From positions 19,023,401-19,087,400 of the forward strand of contig OY987299.1 in the NCBI GenBank assembly GCA_963920635.1: a stretch of 64,000 bases of DNA, given 5' to 3'. Shown in pieces: positions 1-11,612 of the stretch. The notes beneath the pieces were generated by a model, which was not told the origin of the DNA, made no database searches, and worked only from the letters and a program-made list of their open reading frames with translations. Both the position numbers and the translations under genes were made by a program. The first letter of the stretch is position 1; each line of letters opens with the position of its first letter. The DNA comes from Pseudeuparius sepicola. Lineage: Eukaryota > Arthropoda > Insecta > Coleoptera > Anthribidae.

Positions 1-1465
1 ACTAGAGAGTACCGATTAATTCGAAAGTCAAAAATGAAGAGGACGAGAGCCGCTGCGTCGTTCGATTCATTCTATACAACCGTGGTGCATAAAAAAGTGC
101 AGCCAATAGGAATCGAGCTGCTGGAGTCAATTGACGGTTTATTTCAAACGATTCTCTTTACTTGTACAGTAAATATTAACAAAACAAATGCTATCATAAT
201 TAAAGCAATTTAACATACTTACTTCTATTCAATCTGTTCGCAAATATTTACATAATAAATTCCACTGCCTGTTCTACCAAATATCGAAAACTAGTCGACA
301 TGTTCTGCGGGTTGCGCTACCCACTACAAGAGGTCGCTGGCGGCACGGTCGCGAAATTAATTTGTTTATAATTCGAAATATCAATAATTTAACAAGAAAA
401 TGTAAGCTGTACCATCCTATAATAGGTGTGCCTTCTTAGTTTATGCCTGTCTGGAATCAAATAAAAACGTTGTAACGGGTTTCTTGGAATTTACAAAAAA
501 AATCCGTTACACTTGTAGGTCTCTAAATGTTTCATTGGTCTGAGCCAGGGACTCTTTAAATTTAATTAGTCCCTGGTCTGAGCCCATGCAGCAGTTTAAC
601 TAACTAGGTAGGTAGGTATTTACCTAATTAAAACGTAAATTGGTGGAAGAAACTTTCCGGTTATTAAACAGTCTCCAAACAATAAATTCGATCTTCTCCT
701 GGCCACAGTTAATCTTGCGTGACTCAGAAAATGGTTTAAACAATTAGAGATGTCCTTTGATTAGAGTAACATCGCCCAAGTCATTGACCGCGCAACCGAT
801 TCAGTTCGACACGTAACCGGCTTATTAGATACCCCATTTAAAAAAACTGTTTATTAATAAACTTTAAATACGGCGTTATCCATCAACCACCGCTTTCTCT
901 GCTTCACAAGTATGTATTTATGAATGTGTTTCCGCAACTGGTTGCCCAACAACTCCTAGGTACCTACTTTTTGGTGAATGAACACAAATTGTTTGTACTA
1001 ATGAATATTCTGGTGTGGGACGTAATAAGCATTAAACACATATATATATATATATATAAACAAACATAAATACTGAATGACATATTATTATAAATTTTTT
1101 TGCTCTTTTTCGAAAAAAATCAGAAAAATAAAATAGTCAATTATTTTCTAATTTGATACACGATTTTGTATTATTTTCCTAATACTTTTCCTAATGAAAT
1201 TTATCGATATGTTTTACCAAAGGCACTTAAACCAAAAATAAGTTGTTGGCTCCTGCCTAGGCCTACTTAATTTTTGAAAAATAAAAATTGATCACATATT
1301 ATTATCTAACAAAACACTCCTGAGTATTTTTTTATCACTTATTACAACTACAATTGTCCATCCGTGGGCACACAGTACCTATATGGGCACAGAACTTTTA
1401 GTAGCATTGGCCTGTGGTATGGGGTAAAATGGATATAATATTTTATAATTATTTTTCCTTTCTAG
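1..1465. other. Upstream intron or 5' part of the PHLPP locus; no exon recognised
   Basis: No further LRR or PH-domain exon was recognised. The stretch is AT-rich with an (AT)n run near 1040-1060, TAGGTAGGTA-type motifs and a 30-bp hairpin insertion at 546-575, described separately. Because the first exon seen here is internal, at least the 3' part is probably intron. Confidence 0.5.
546..575. mobile_element. 30-bp micro-hairpin insertion, 8-bp TSD
   Basis: The segment starts CAGGGACT and ends AGTCCCTG, with an AT-rich loop. It is flanked by direct repeats GTCTGAGC at 538-545 and 576-583. The repeat can be drawn up to 11 bp long if the insert is shortened. The ends resemble the AGGGACTA termini of the repeats at 60.9 and 62.2 kb. 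Confidence 0.55.
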
Positions 1466-1576
1466 GAAGCCGATCTAAAATCCGACAATAACAATTCGAG
1501 AAGTGTCGATGCTTTAACCACTCTGAACCTGAGGTCTAATAGGTTGAAGGGGCACATCATATTAGGGAATTATGGT
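1466..1576 (+). CDS. Phlpp: PHLPP exon a (LRR)
   Basis: Acceptor TTTCTAG ends at 1465 and donor GTAAGA starts at 1577. The 111 nt read EADLKSDNNN...LTTLNLRSNRLKG, one leucine-rich repeat, and end in phase 0. This is too short to stand as an ORF and is supported by the frame join to the next exon. Confidence 0.8.
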
Positions 1577-4500
1577 GTAAGACTAACATTTTCTTTTCAT
1601 TATGAATATTATCAAAGTTATTTTCCAGAGTTTAATAGAATTAGACGTTAGTGAAAATAACATAGAAATCCTAGATTTGAATGCCGTAGAACAACTACAG
1701 GTGTTGCAGTGTTCCAGAAATTCGCTAACTCAGCTTACTCTGTATGGGAAAAATTTAGTATCGATTATTGCAGGAAACAACAGTAAGAATATCACCAAAG
1801 ATTCAATTTCTTCTTTTGAAACAACTTTATGCGTTTTAGGACTGAAAAATCTTACAACAATCCACCCACCCCTTGAACTTAGACATATGGATGTGTCTTA
1901 CAATGACCTGGAAACTTTGCCAGATTGGTTATGCGGGTGCAGCGAACTGCGATCTCTTTTTGCCAGCAACAACACGCTTACCATTTTGCCCGATCACTTG
2001 TTTTGCAACGAAATGCCATTTTTACAAACGTTACAGCTCGCTTATAACCAGCTACAATTTTTGCCAATGATCCAGAGGAAGATACCAATACAACATCTAT
2101 TTTTGCAGAATAACAGCCTTTCTACTTTACCTGAAAACTTTTTCAGTTTCGTACCAAACATTATTGTGCTAAATATGTCGAACAATAGGTTAGTTGATCT
2201 CCCTCATCCAGAGGACGTGCTGCAATTGGAAAAACTGTTCATTACTGCCAATTGCTTAATAGATAAATCTTTAGAAAAGGTATACAAGTATTTTAAGAAC
2301 ATAAAAACATTACATGCTGCCTACAACAATTTTACTGAACTACCCGAAGATTGTGCTATATACTGGACAGAACTAGAAGAACTGGTGCTTTCTGGAAACA
2401 AGTTACTAACACTACCAGACAATCTTGAAAACATGAAGCATCTTTCTGTACTGAGAGTTCACTCGAATCTTCTCCAACATATACCAAAGCTTTCAAACCT
2501 CCTACATCTTAGAGTGTTAGATTTAGCTCATAATCAGCTTGATCGAATAGACCTAACATCATTGATCCCCCCAAACTTAAAGTTCCTAGATTTGTCTTGC
2601 AACACGAAACTTCACGTCGATTCTCACCAGTTTAACACCTACAGAACCCAACGACCAATGAGCTTAGTAGACGTTAGTGGAAAGAACAGAACATCACTAC
2701 CTTTAGCACCGTCACCTTATTGCGAAAACGATTTAACAGACAGTTGTTGGTCTGTAGGATTTTCCGAAACAGCCGGTTCAAAACCAAGACTGTATGTATC
2801 CCAAATTCGCTTGCCAGCATTTTGTAACACCGAAGGCCTTTTTGGCATTTTTGATGGTGAATCCAACAATATTCTGCCGATCGGTGTAGACAAGACCGTA
2901 CCAAGAATACTCTTGGAAGAGAGAACTGTGAAGGAGACAGCACACGAATACATGAAATATACGATGCTGTCTACTCACAGAGAAATGAAAGCAAAGTGCG
3001 CGAAAAGTGGTTTGAACGCTGTTATAGTACACGTTTTGAAATCGAAGCAACCTATAGATTACACATTCTGTAGTAGTGCGAAAAAGTATGTTATGAAAAT
3101 TGCTAGCGTTGGGGATATTAGGGTTGTTCTTGGGAAAGCAAATGGGCCAGTAAGGTTGCTTCCAGCTAAGCAGAGGAGGCATATTAGGACGAATCCTCAA
3201 ATGCTTATGGTAATGAGATTATCAACAATTGTTTACTTTTAGAACCTTAACCTTAATTTGATTTTTTCAGGTACCTGATCCAGATGTAACAGAAATTTAC
3301 TTAGACGAACAAGACGAATTCATGATAGTAGCAAACAAAAACCTTTGGGACGTCATGTCTCCAGAAAACGCAATCAAGGAAGTCAGTCTTCAAAGAAATG
3401 TGATATTAGCCGCTAAGAGACTCCAAGATTTGGCTCAGAGTTATGGAGCCGAAGACAACCTGAGCATAATAGTTGTAAAGTTTAATTTAATAGGTAAAAC
3501 TTAGAAGCTGTTATACGAACTACCTTTTGATAAAAAAGATAATTTTTAGGTTCTGACGTAGACTTGCTCATGCGAGAACTACGCCAAACAATAAGAAAGA
3601 ACAAATACCACACCGTAGATAGCACAATATGCCAAGCAAGCTGTTGTTGTGAGGCTTTCAATGGAGAATGCATTGCTTGCTTGGAAAAAATACCTATACC
3701 ACCACCCATGATGATTGGAGACGACAGGTCCTCACCAAGTGGACAAAGTGAGCACGCTTGTAGTGATTGCAATTCTTCTGCTAAGTTGTTCATCAACCAG
3801 TTGAATAGGCAGAATGAAAGTAGACTTGTTCGAAGTATCACACCATCAATTTTTGAAAGTGTAGAGGTAACGCACGGAATAAGGTATTATCATTGTTACT
3901 TTCTGACCTTTTCTATTGGCATAGGTTAAAGCCAGTCCAGAACGAAGGAGCTACAGAGGAGTGGCAAAAGCCCTCAAGCAAAGAAAAGAAGACATGGAGA
4001 AAAAAGAGGACTCGGATTCTGCTCTATCAGAAGAACAGTTCAAATGTTGGGAATACATGTTGGAACAGAACACCCAACTGTTGTTTGACAAAGAACTGAA
4101 TACGCTGTCAAGAGGAATAAGAAAGCCCCAATTGGCATTAAAGACGCCTGTGTTGTCGAGAAGTTCTCCGCATTTGGCGTCCGACTCGAACCACAGTCCA
4201 GGTTTGTAAGTGCACAAAAGTAACTTGCACCCAGTAGTTTAGGCGTGTGTCTGTTGGATAGAAAGCAAGAACTTTTTTTCACGTATATATTTTTTCGAAA
4301 ACTAAATGTTTTATCCGCCTTTTTTCCCATTAGAATAATGCTAATGAGTTGCTTAGGGATAGAAAACACTGAAATATCGTATGGGAATCGATGACTCACT
4401 CTCTTCATATTTCTTGCTAGCCTCCTGTCGGCCAGGGATGATTTATAAATAGTTGATGGGATTGTCCATTACATTAAGTTAGTAATATTATTTAGTGTAA

Positions 4501-7474
4501 AATAATTTTTTAGTCTTTATTTTATTATAAAACTTTTCTTTTTTAGATTACTGGTTTCGCGAAAACAACAACTTTTGCATCATCAGATGCGAGAAACTAC
4601 AATTATAAAAGAAAAACATATGAAAACTGCAATCTTACATACTATATAGAAAAGAAAGAAGGTCAATAAAATTACTTACGTTAAAATAAAATTAGACAGT
4701 TGCCAAACAACGGGGCACCTTTTCTGAATTTACAGTTTGGTGTTGTGAAGTCGTTCAGTTGCACAGTTCTGAAATTAATGTTAGATGTTGATCGATTCGT
4801 TAATTTTGGAAGTAAATTAGTGGCAAGATGTACATCTTCGCATATTTGACAACTTTGTAATTTGATTTTAACATAAGTAATTTTAGTAGACTTATTTTTT
4901 AGATAGTATGTAAGATTGAAGTATCCAAATAGATACTAAATTTTTTTTTACTTTCCATCATATTATTTATAACTTTTATGTGTTTTTTTTTATTATTACG
5001 TATGTTATTACTTAATCTAGGTCAACTAAAAGTTTCGACTTGTGCTCCAGTGGCAATAAAAACACATTAAATTAAAAAAATGTATCTTGAAAACTTTGCG
5101 AAAAAATTATCTAAAAAGAGTTTTTGCTTTTGATGTGCTAGATATACGGTAAAAATTTTAAGTATTTTATTTTTCTTAGAGTTTTTCTTGAAAGACATGA
5201 GGAAAAACTTTATTAAAAAAGTTGTTATATCTTGAAACCAAAAAATTATAGTACAAAAATTACTTCATAATGATTCGTCTTTATTAATTTGAAACAACAT
5301 AAAAATATTCGTTGTCATTATATGGACGGTCGATTTATTTTAGAAGAAATTGATTTGGCTGTGTTGAGTTATATTATTTATTTATTTAGTTATTATTTTA
5401 AAAATAGTGTTTTTTGAAATGTCGGGCTAAAATTTGGAATATAAGTTTTCTCTCGTAATTTGATTTAGTTTTAGAAATTAACAATAAATGCTAATGACGG
5501 CTAATGACGGCCATTGTGATAAATATTATTATATAATTTTGGTCTCAAAATGTGAGTAATTACTACTAAATTATTAAAATTTGTATTGACCAAAAGTTTA
5601 AAATTATACGTGTTGCTCGCTACAGATCGAAAAAAGCCATTTTATGGGTCAAAATGTTGAATCACCACGCACGTGCTGACAGGGTGATCCAAACTCGACG
5701 CCCCAGGCCTACAGCGGGAACACGAAAACTCAAAATACAATTTCGAAAAGGGGTTCTTAAGGTCCAATTTTGACCGAAAATTAGCTTTTTTGATGTTTGG
5801 GGAAATGGCCGCTGTGACGTCATCGATATTATTTTCCCAGAAACATACCAGTTTTTCTCTATATTGAAAGTCCTTATCATTCTCAACAACTTTAATAGAA
5901 AGAAATTTTCTGTATCTTTTGTCGTTCCAAATCTACATTGTCAAATATGGTAAAAACATGGAATTTTGTTCTAATCATTTGCCGAAATCTAGCTAGCTAT
6001 GGAAACAATTGATAGTCAGAAATTATTTAAGAGTATGTTAGGGTGCCTTGCGCACCTTTAAATTTATTCAACTGGAATATTTCTTAAATTTTTGAATTGT
6101 GCTTGTTTGTTTTTATTGTTTGTTACAAAAAAAATTAAAAATATTCCAGTTGAATAAATTTAAGGGTGCGCAAGGCACCATAACATACTCCTAAATAATT
6201 TCTGACTATCAATTGTTTCCATAGCTATTTAGATTTCGAAAAATGACTAGAAAAAATTCCATGTTTTTTACATATTTGACCCTGTAGATTTGGAACGAGA
6301 AAAGATACAGAAAATTTCTTTCTACAGTGTGTCCCAATTTGATACTGGATACCTCAGAAATATATGAAGGGCAAGGAAAACAAATGGTCTCTATTTTTTC
6401 GCAAAATTTCAGATGGCTAAGCCTACTATGATTTTTATATTTATCTCCCACTTTTTTCTTAGAAAAGTGTCCTTTCTGGAGCTTTTGCGTCAAAATTTTA
6501 TTTTTTCACAATGATCAAGTTTCCTTAATAATATTTTTACGTGAAAGCTAAGAAACGACACATTTCTCAGTAAAAGGTGGGAGGAAAAAGGCGAAAAAGT
6601 TAAAAATTAAAGTAGGCCTAGACTTTTGAAATTTTGCAATTTTACTTAGTTTTTCATTCCGAACAAGTTTTCTTAATAACATTTTGTCGTAAAAAAATCC
6701 CTAATAGGGTTTCTTGAAAATTAGCTATTTTAAAAAATCATAGCTGGCCATGAAATAATTACCCCATCCAAATACCACCGCCAATGAGATACTCTCCCTT
6801 GCCCTTGGTATTACCAATAAAAAATAGAGAACATTTGTTTTCCTTGTCCTTCATATAGTTCTGAGGTGTCCAGTATCAAAATGGGACACACTGTATAAAA
6901 GTTGTCGACAATGATAAGGACTTTCAATATATATAGAGAAAAACTGGTATGTTTCTGGGAAAATAATATCGATGACGTCACAGCGGCCATTTTCCCAAAC
7001 ATCGAAAAAGCTAATTTTCGGTCAAAATTGGACCTTAGTATGTACCATCAGAACCCTTTTTCGAAATTTTATTTTGAGTTTTCGTGTTTCCGCTGGGGCG
7101 TCGAGTTCGGATCACCCTGTACATTGAGCCTTAACTGAATTGTTTGCTATCATTATGATTAACTGTTATCGTAATTCCCCATTACCAAAAACCAAAAATC
7201 CCCTCGTCTCGTTCCAGTTCCGTTCCTGTCAAAGCAGTTCGGCAGCACACGCTCGTTTAACCCGCTGCCCACCCACCGCTCGTCGTCGCGGCTCGCCACC
7301 GAGAAGGGCAAACTGGTGGGCGGGCCGCACGCCGCCTACTTCGGCAGCTTGCAGCGGCTCGTGCCGTACAACCTCGAGTACGACTTCGCCGTGATGCACG
7401 AGCGGGGCCTGGTCGACTCGCTCGACCTCGACCGCATGCAGCAGTACTGGGGGGTCACCACCACCGAGTTGTAG
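1466..7474 (+). CDS. Phlpp: PHLPP-type LRR-PP2C protein phosphatase, 3' part of gene (six exons)
   Basis: Exons 1466-1576, 1629-3209, 3271-3493, 3550-3866, 3925-4201 and 7218-7474 have GT/AG borders and matching phases. They sum to 2766 nt, 921 residues plus stop; the 5' end lies outside the window. About 400 residues of leucine-rich repeats (LxxLxLxxN pattern) are followed by a PP2C-like domain at roughly window residues 420-640, with motifs GIFDGE, SVGDIRVVLG, DEFMIVANKNLWDVMS and EDNLSIIVV. A low-complexity tail ends in TTEL, a class I PDZ ligand. Canonical PP2Cs have an Asp where this reads NKNLWD; atypical metal-site residues are normal in PHLPP. The family dephosphorylates the hydrophobic motif of Akt and related AGC kinases, at membranes and in the cytosol. 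Any PH domain would lie upstream and is not visible. The gene is convergent with Lim3. Family assignment is strong; upstream structure is unknown. Confidence 0.9.
1629..3209 (+). CDS. Phlpp: PHLPP exon b (LRR array and first part of PP2C domain)
   Basis: Acceptor TTTTCCAG ends at 1628 and donor GTAATG starts at 3210. The exon has 527 codons in phase 0, starting SLIELDVSENN. The ATG at 1602 is intronic and should not be used as a start. It carries most of the LRRs and the FDG and SVGD motifs of the phosphatase domain. The open frame past 3209 to 3242 is intron read-through. Confidence 0.88.
3271..3493 (+). CDS. Phlpp: PHLPP exon c (C-terminal half of PP2C domain)
   Basis: Acceptor TTTTTTCAG ends at 3270 and donor GTAAAA starts at 3494. 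It reads VPDPDVTEIYLDEQDEFMIV then NLWDVMS, and closes with EDNLSIIVVKFNLI. It ends in phase 1. Confidence 0.87.
3550..3866 (+). CDS. Phlpp: PHLPP exon d (post-catalytic, Cys-rich linker)
   Basis: Acceptor TTTTTAG ends at 3549 and donor GTAACG starts at 3867. It joins in phase with the previous exon as GSDVDLLMRELRQTIRKNK. It contains a cysteine cluster (CQASCCCEAFNGECIACLEK) and ends at FESVE. No separate domain is recognised. Confidence 0.82.
3925..4201 (+). CDS. Phlpp: PHLPP exon e
   Basis: Acceptor CATAG ends at 3924. The exon reads VKASPERRSYRGVAKALKQR, a charged helical stretch, and then ...DSNHSP. The donor CAG/GTTTGT after 4201 puts the exon in phase 1 and joins it to the terminal exon in frame. 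If this donor is not used, the frame ends three codons on at TAA 4207-4209. A stronger-looking GTAAGT at 4206 would put the terminal exon out of frame. Confidence 0.78.
5679..7120. mobile_element. Nested fold-back transposon complex in the last PHLPP intron
   Basis: The outer ends are inverted repeats ACAGGGTGATCC (5679) and GGATCACCCTGT (to 7120), with arms of about 210 bp (5679-5890 and 6900-7120). Two further palindromes lie inside, about 5893-6323 and 6325-6897. The second has its own ends, ACAGTGTGTCCCA and TGGGACACACTGT. No transposase frame is visible. This is a non-autonomous element invaded by others, and it separates the terminal PHLPP exon from the rest of the gene. Confidence 0.75.
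7218..7474 (+). CDS. Phlpp: PHLPP terminal exon with C-terminal PDZ ligand
   Basis: Acceptor GTTCCAG ends at 7217. With one base from the previous exon the frame reads VPFLSKQFGSTRSFNP, then YFGSLQRLVPYNLEYDFAV, then RMQQYWGVTTTEL and stop at 7472-7474. The block is GC-rich with coding-like third positions, unlike the AT-rich intron before it, and it continues the phase of the upstream exon exactly. The ...TTEL end fits the PDZ-binding tails of PHLPP proteins. The longest ORF here (from 7140) is in another frame and is not the gene. Confidence 0.82.
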
Positions 7475-7830
7475 GCGGTCCGGACGCGGTGGCGCGTCCA
7501 GACGGATTCAGCCCCCTCCCTCCAAAGCTCCACCGGTGGACTTTCCCCATTAGCGAACAGTCACACCGACCAAACAGGCATATCGATTTATTAGAAACAT
7601 TATTCCTCCAAAGCGTTCAGGTTTATAGAGACGTTCAATAATATAGAGAGTTAAATCAAAGCCCTATAGAGTTTTCGAACGTACGTTTCTTGAGTGGACT
7701 TACGGTTGACGTAAACTTGCTTGTACGAACGTACACCCGAAACGCAGCGGTATCGAGCCGAAACCTTGGTGCGGAAACAGCCGACTGTGAGCCGAGTAAT
7801 TAGAATCTAGGAATATACAATATACGAACA
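7475..7830 (+). other. Probable PHLPP 3' UTR
   Basis: Non-coding sequence directly after the stop codon, less AT-rich than the flanking DNA, up to the first TIR at 7831. No AATAAA is seen here; the nearest candidate (about 8270) lies inside inserted repeat DNA. Confidence 0.4.
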
Positions 7831-9703
7831 TACCGTACTTTCACCGTTTTAGTATACATAGGGCGGAGCCGCCGTGTATTCGGCTAGGTTCGTCAGTCGT
7901 TGGCGGGGGGCGGGGCGTGTTTTTTGCTCGCAAAACTCGACTGTTAAGCGGTGCGGGACTACTGTGTACTCCCCCCGCCAACGACTGACAAACCTAGCTG
8001 GACTTTCGGAACTAATCGTTCTTTCAAGACTTTTTTCGAACATTTCCTGTAACTTTGTAAGTAACATGTTTGGCTACCAGTAAAACGGCTGCCAATTTCA
8101 CATCGATATCAAACACGGTCTATTATATTGTTGATACTCCAAAAATCCGCCATTAAGCAACTACTGTAAAAAATTTATTAAAACTAATTTCCATTAAGTT
8201 CATTGGTAAATATTTTATAGGGAAAGCAATTAAAAATTTTTTAAAATTTTTAGTAAATTCTAGTGAACCAATAAAAGACAAACTGGTGACAATTCATAAA
8301 AATATTGTTATTTCACTTCACAGTGGGGTGAAAATATTAGTAAAATTTTAAAGCCTACCTACTTTTTAAAAATTCTTTAAATTATTATTGTTCCATGAAA
8401 ATTTTGTACGGAACTATTTTCCGTATAGATTAAAGGAGACATAGATAGTCAGAACTTTCAAACTTTAATTTTGGAACAACAACAAAGGAAAACAGATATT
8501 GTAATGTTTTACAAGAATTTTTAATTAAGTTTTTATATAAAAATGTTTGCAAAATATTGAGGGCCACGGTTCTGAAAGTCTATCTGTATAGCTTTGTTTG
8601 TGTTCACCCCTCAAAATTTTCACACCAATTTACCAGTAGTTGGCAGTACATGGCCTTTCACTGTTTTGTGAGTTGTCAGTGTCTTGCCAATTTCTGACAT
8701 AAAACCATTTTTGTCATAGAGTAAAATCGGGAATATGGAATAAGTCGGGTAATATGGAATACACCCAAATTTTAGAAACCATCGCGCCGTCTAATGTTGG
8801 GTATCCAAATTTACATTTCTTAGTACACTGTTGTTCCACTCCTATCAAAGACTTTGGCCCTGCGCGCTTCTATACTGCGCGACATCAGTTATTTGATTTT
8901 TGAGGTTATCAAAGTTTTCGAACAGTGTCGGATCTGAATGTGAAACACGGGTATTTTCATCAAAATAATAACTTTTAACAACAAGGTAAGTGGCAAGTGA
9001 CATGAGTTGATTAACTAATGTTAAAGCAGCAACAATATGCTTTCCCTTAATTGTTGACAACTGGTTTTTCCTAAGGTGCATCGGGAGGGTAATATGGAAT
9101 ATGGCCAAGCCTATATTCCATTTAACCCGACTTTAATATTAGTTACTAAAAAATAATATATTTTGTGATTTTTCAATAGATTATCTAATATATTTCTAGA
9201 AAATAAAATAAATGTGCAGTAGTTTTGGGAATATTTTTGATTTTTTTTAGATCCGATACCACTATTCCATATTACCCCCCCGCTTTTGATTTACTTGAAT
9301 AATGTGCCATTTTCTTAAGTTGCCAATTTTACCTATTTTACGACATTACTGATCAAAACTACTTATTGCAATATATAAGCAATAGACATGAGCATAATAT
9401 ACTCAAAAATGAATAAATTATTTTGTTAATAAATATGTCTTTTCTAAAGAAATATAAATGGCATTCCATATTACCCGATCTTACTCTACGCTTCCAAAAA
9501 TAGCTATTTTACGGACTCATTTAAGTCCTAAAAGAATAAATGACATGAAAAAATTATCAAATAAACAAACTTGTTGCTTCGATATCAATTAATTTCTAAG
9601 CCATCTTTTTCGAACATTATTATTTCAAAAATTAACTTAAGCCTTCTGAAGAATTATGCGCGGCCTATTCCCCTATGTCTACCAAAACGGTGAAAGTACG
9701 GTA
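7831..9703. mobile_element. TACCGTACTTTCACCG MITE, copy 1, split by later insertions
   Basis: The ends are TACCGTACTTTCACCGTTTT at 7831 and its inverse at 9684-9703. The core has a GC-rich inverted motif, GTCAGTCGTTGGCGGGG and its complement, at about 7890-7990. The intact copy at 14653-14892 is only 240 bp. Comparison shows about 1.65 kb inserted here near 8003-9655, including the element at 8720-9487. Confidence 0.7.
8720..9487. mobile_element. TIR element with AGAGTAAAATCGGG ends
   Basis: Inverted ends AGAGTAAAATCGGG and CCCGATCTTACTCT bound about 770 bp. The motif GGTAATATGGAATA recurs in both orientations near the ends and again around 9090-9130, where it forms an internal hairpin. No transposase is visible. 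It is nested in the MITE copy at 7831-9703. Confidence 0.6.
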
Positions 9704-9750
9704 GAACCGTAAAGAAGCAGAAGCAACTAGAAATTGCATTTTAAAAATAC

Positions 9751-11602
9751 GGGGTGATTCAGTTTTATTCTGCTACACTTCAACAGGTGATAGAAAACCG
9801 AAAAATAACCGCACTTTTTTCTATAAACTATATCATTTTAAGGCCTTATAAAAAAGTTACAGGGTGTTAAAGTTGTAAGAAATATGTGGAATTTATTGAA
9901 TATTTACCAAACTAGTTGAGATATTTAAGTCATAATTGGTATACACGTTATAACGGCATGGGTTAGCATAAAACCTGTTAATATCAAACACCTTGAACAA
10001 CCAATGGCGTAGAAGTGGGTAATTAGTATAATTGTTTTTAGAAAAAAAATGAACCACTTTATACAGGGTGTTAGTAAATAAGTGCGACAAACTTTAAGGG
10101 ATGATTCTACATGAAAAAATAATGACAAGTTTGCTATATAAACGTAGGTCCGCAAATGCTTCGTTTCCGATATACAGGGAGTCAAAGTTTTTTAAAAAAT
10201 GATAATTTATTTATTGCGCTGAAACGGATTAGGATATTCAAATGAAATTTGGTGGGTTTTAAGAGGACTAGAAAGCGCATTTTTTGACACCCGATTAAAA
10301 ATTTTATGTTAATCAGTGGCGTGCATAGGGGTAATGGCCTCGATATTTTTAAGAAAATAAATGATACGCCAGTGAGATAATTTAAAATAAAAATTATTTT
10401 TAAAATCCTCGTTTAATTATTAGTGACAAAAAAGCTCTCTTACCTTTTTTTCACAGGGGCCGCCATTTTTATGCAAAAAAATAAAACAACATAACGCGTA
10501 TTTTTAATTTCTATTACAACAATATCAAAAACCTATCCTATACAGCAACAATAAATCAAAACAACAAATGAAAATAAAAATATCTCGAATAAAACATTTT
10601 TAGTTAGGTGCGCATAGTTATAACAATAAATAAATTATCTTTTTTTTTTTAAAAATTGACTCCACGTATATCGGAAACGAAGCATTTGCGGACCTACGTT
10701 TATATAGCAAACTGTCATTATTTTTTCATGTAGAATCACGCCTTAAAGTTTGTCGCACTTATTTACTAACACCCTGTACAGTAATAAAATGTATTCAATT
10801 TCTTATGTAAATTTTAATTGTAAACAAAAACGTTCTCTTAGCATTTTTCCATATTATTATGTGTCATGGTTTCATAGCAAATTTGAATTTTTCGTATTAT
10901 TTCGGGGTACTTCTGAAAAATTAACTTAAAATTTCGCTCCATAACTAACACTCAAAGCAGAAAAAATGTATTTCTTACTTTAAATACAGTAACTTTTGCC
11001 AATAAACTTACCCATTCAAGGTTTTACTTTTCAAGATACAGAGCTTAACATTAATTTTATCTTCCTTAAATCTTAAATGTATTAGACCCTGTATCTTCAA
11101 AAGTATAGCCTTAAATAGGTAAGTATATTGGAAAAAGTTACTTTATTTGAAGTAGCAAACACATTATTTCCACTTTAAGTGATACTTATGGTCCTTATGG
11201 AGCAATTTTTTTAGATAATTTTTCAGAAATACCCCGAAATAATACAAAAAATCAAATTTGCCACGAAACCATGACAGATACAAAAAATTACCAAGAGGGC
11301 ATTTTTGTTTAGAATTACAATTTACATAAGAAATTGAATACATTTTATTGCTATACAAGGTGGTTCTTTTTTTTTCTAAAAACAATTATACTAAGTACCC
11401 ACTTCTCCGCCACTGGTTGTTCAAGGTGTTTGATATTAACAAGTTTTATGCTAACCCATGACCACATGTTTCTTAAAACTTTAACACCCTGTAACTTTTT
11501 AATAAGGCCTTAAAATGATATAGTTTATAAAAGAAAGTGCGGTTATTTTTTGGTTTTCTGTCACCTGTTGAAGTGTCGCAGAATAAAACTGAATCACCCT
11601 GT
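9751..11602. mobile_element. Large nested fold-back element, GGGTGATTCAGTTTTATT family
   Basis: The left arm (9751-10073) starts GGGGTGATTCAGTTTTATTC. Its complement (11360-11602) ends GAATAAAACTGAATCACCC. The loop side contains a second complete palindrome (10073-10780, ends ACAGGGTGTTAGTAAATAAG and inverse) and a third palindromic block (about 10785-11358). The same terminal sequence occurs on the element at 38612-39274. No coding capacity seen. Confidence 0.75.
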
Positions 11603-11612
11603 ATAGTCCAAG

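Noticed and set aside
1602..1628. ATG at 1602 as the PHLPP start
   Set aside because: These codons cover the intron end (TTTTCCAG). The real frame continues from the exon at 1466-1576.
7140..7394. Longest ORF over the PHLPP terminal exon
   Set aside because: Arg/Pro/Ser-rich translation in the wrong frame. The in-frame reading ends in a PHLPP-like tail and matches the splice phase.
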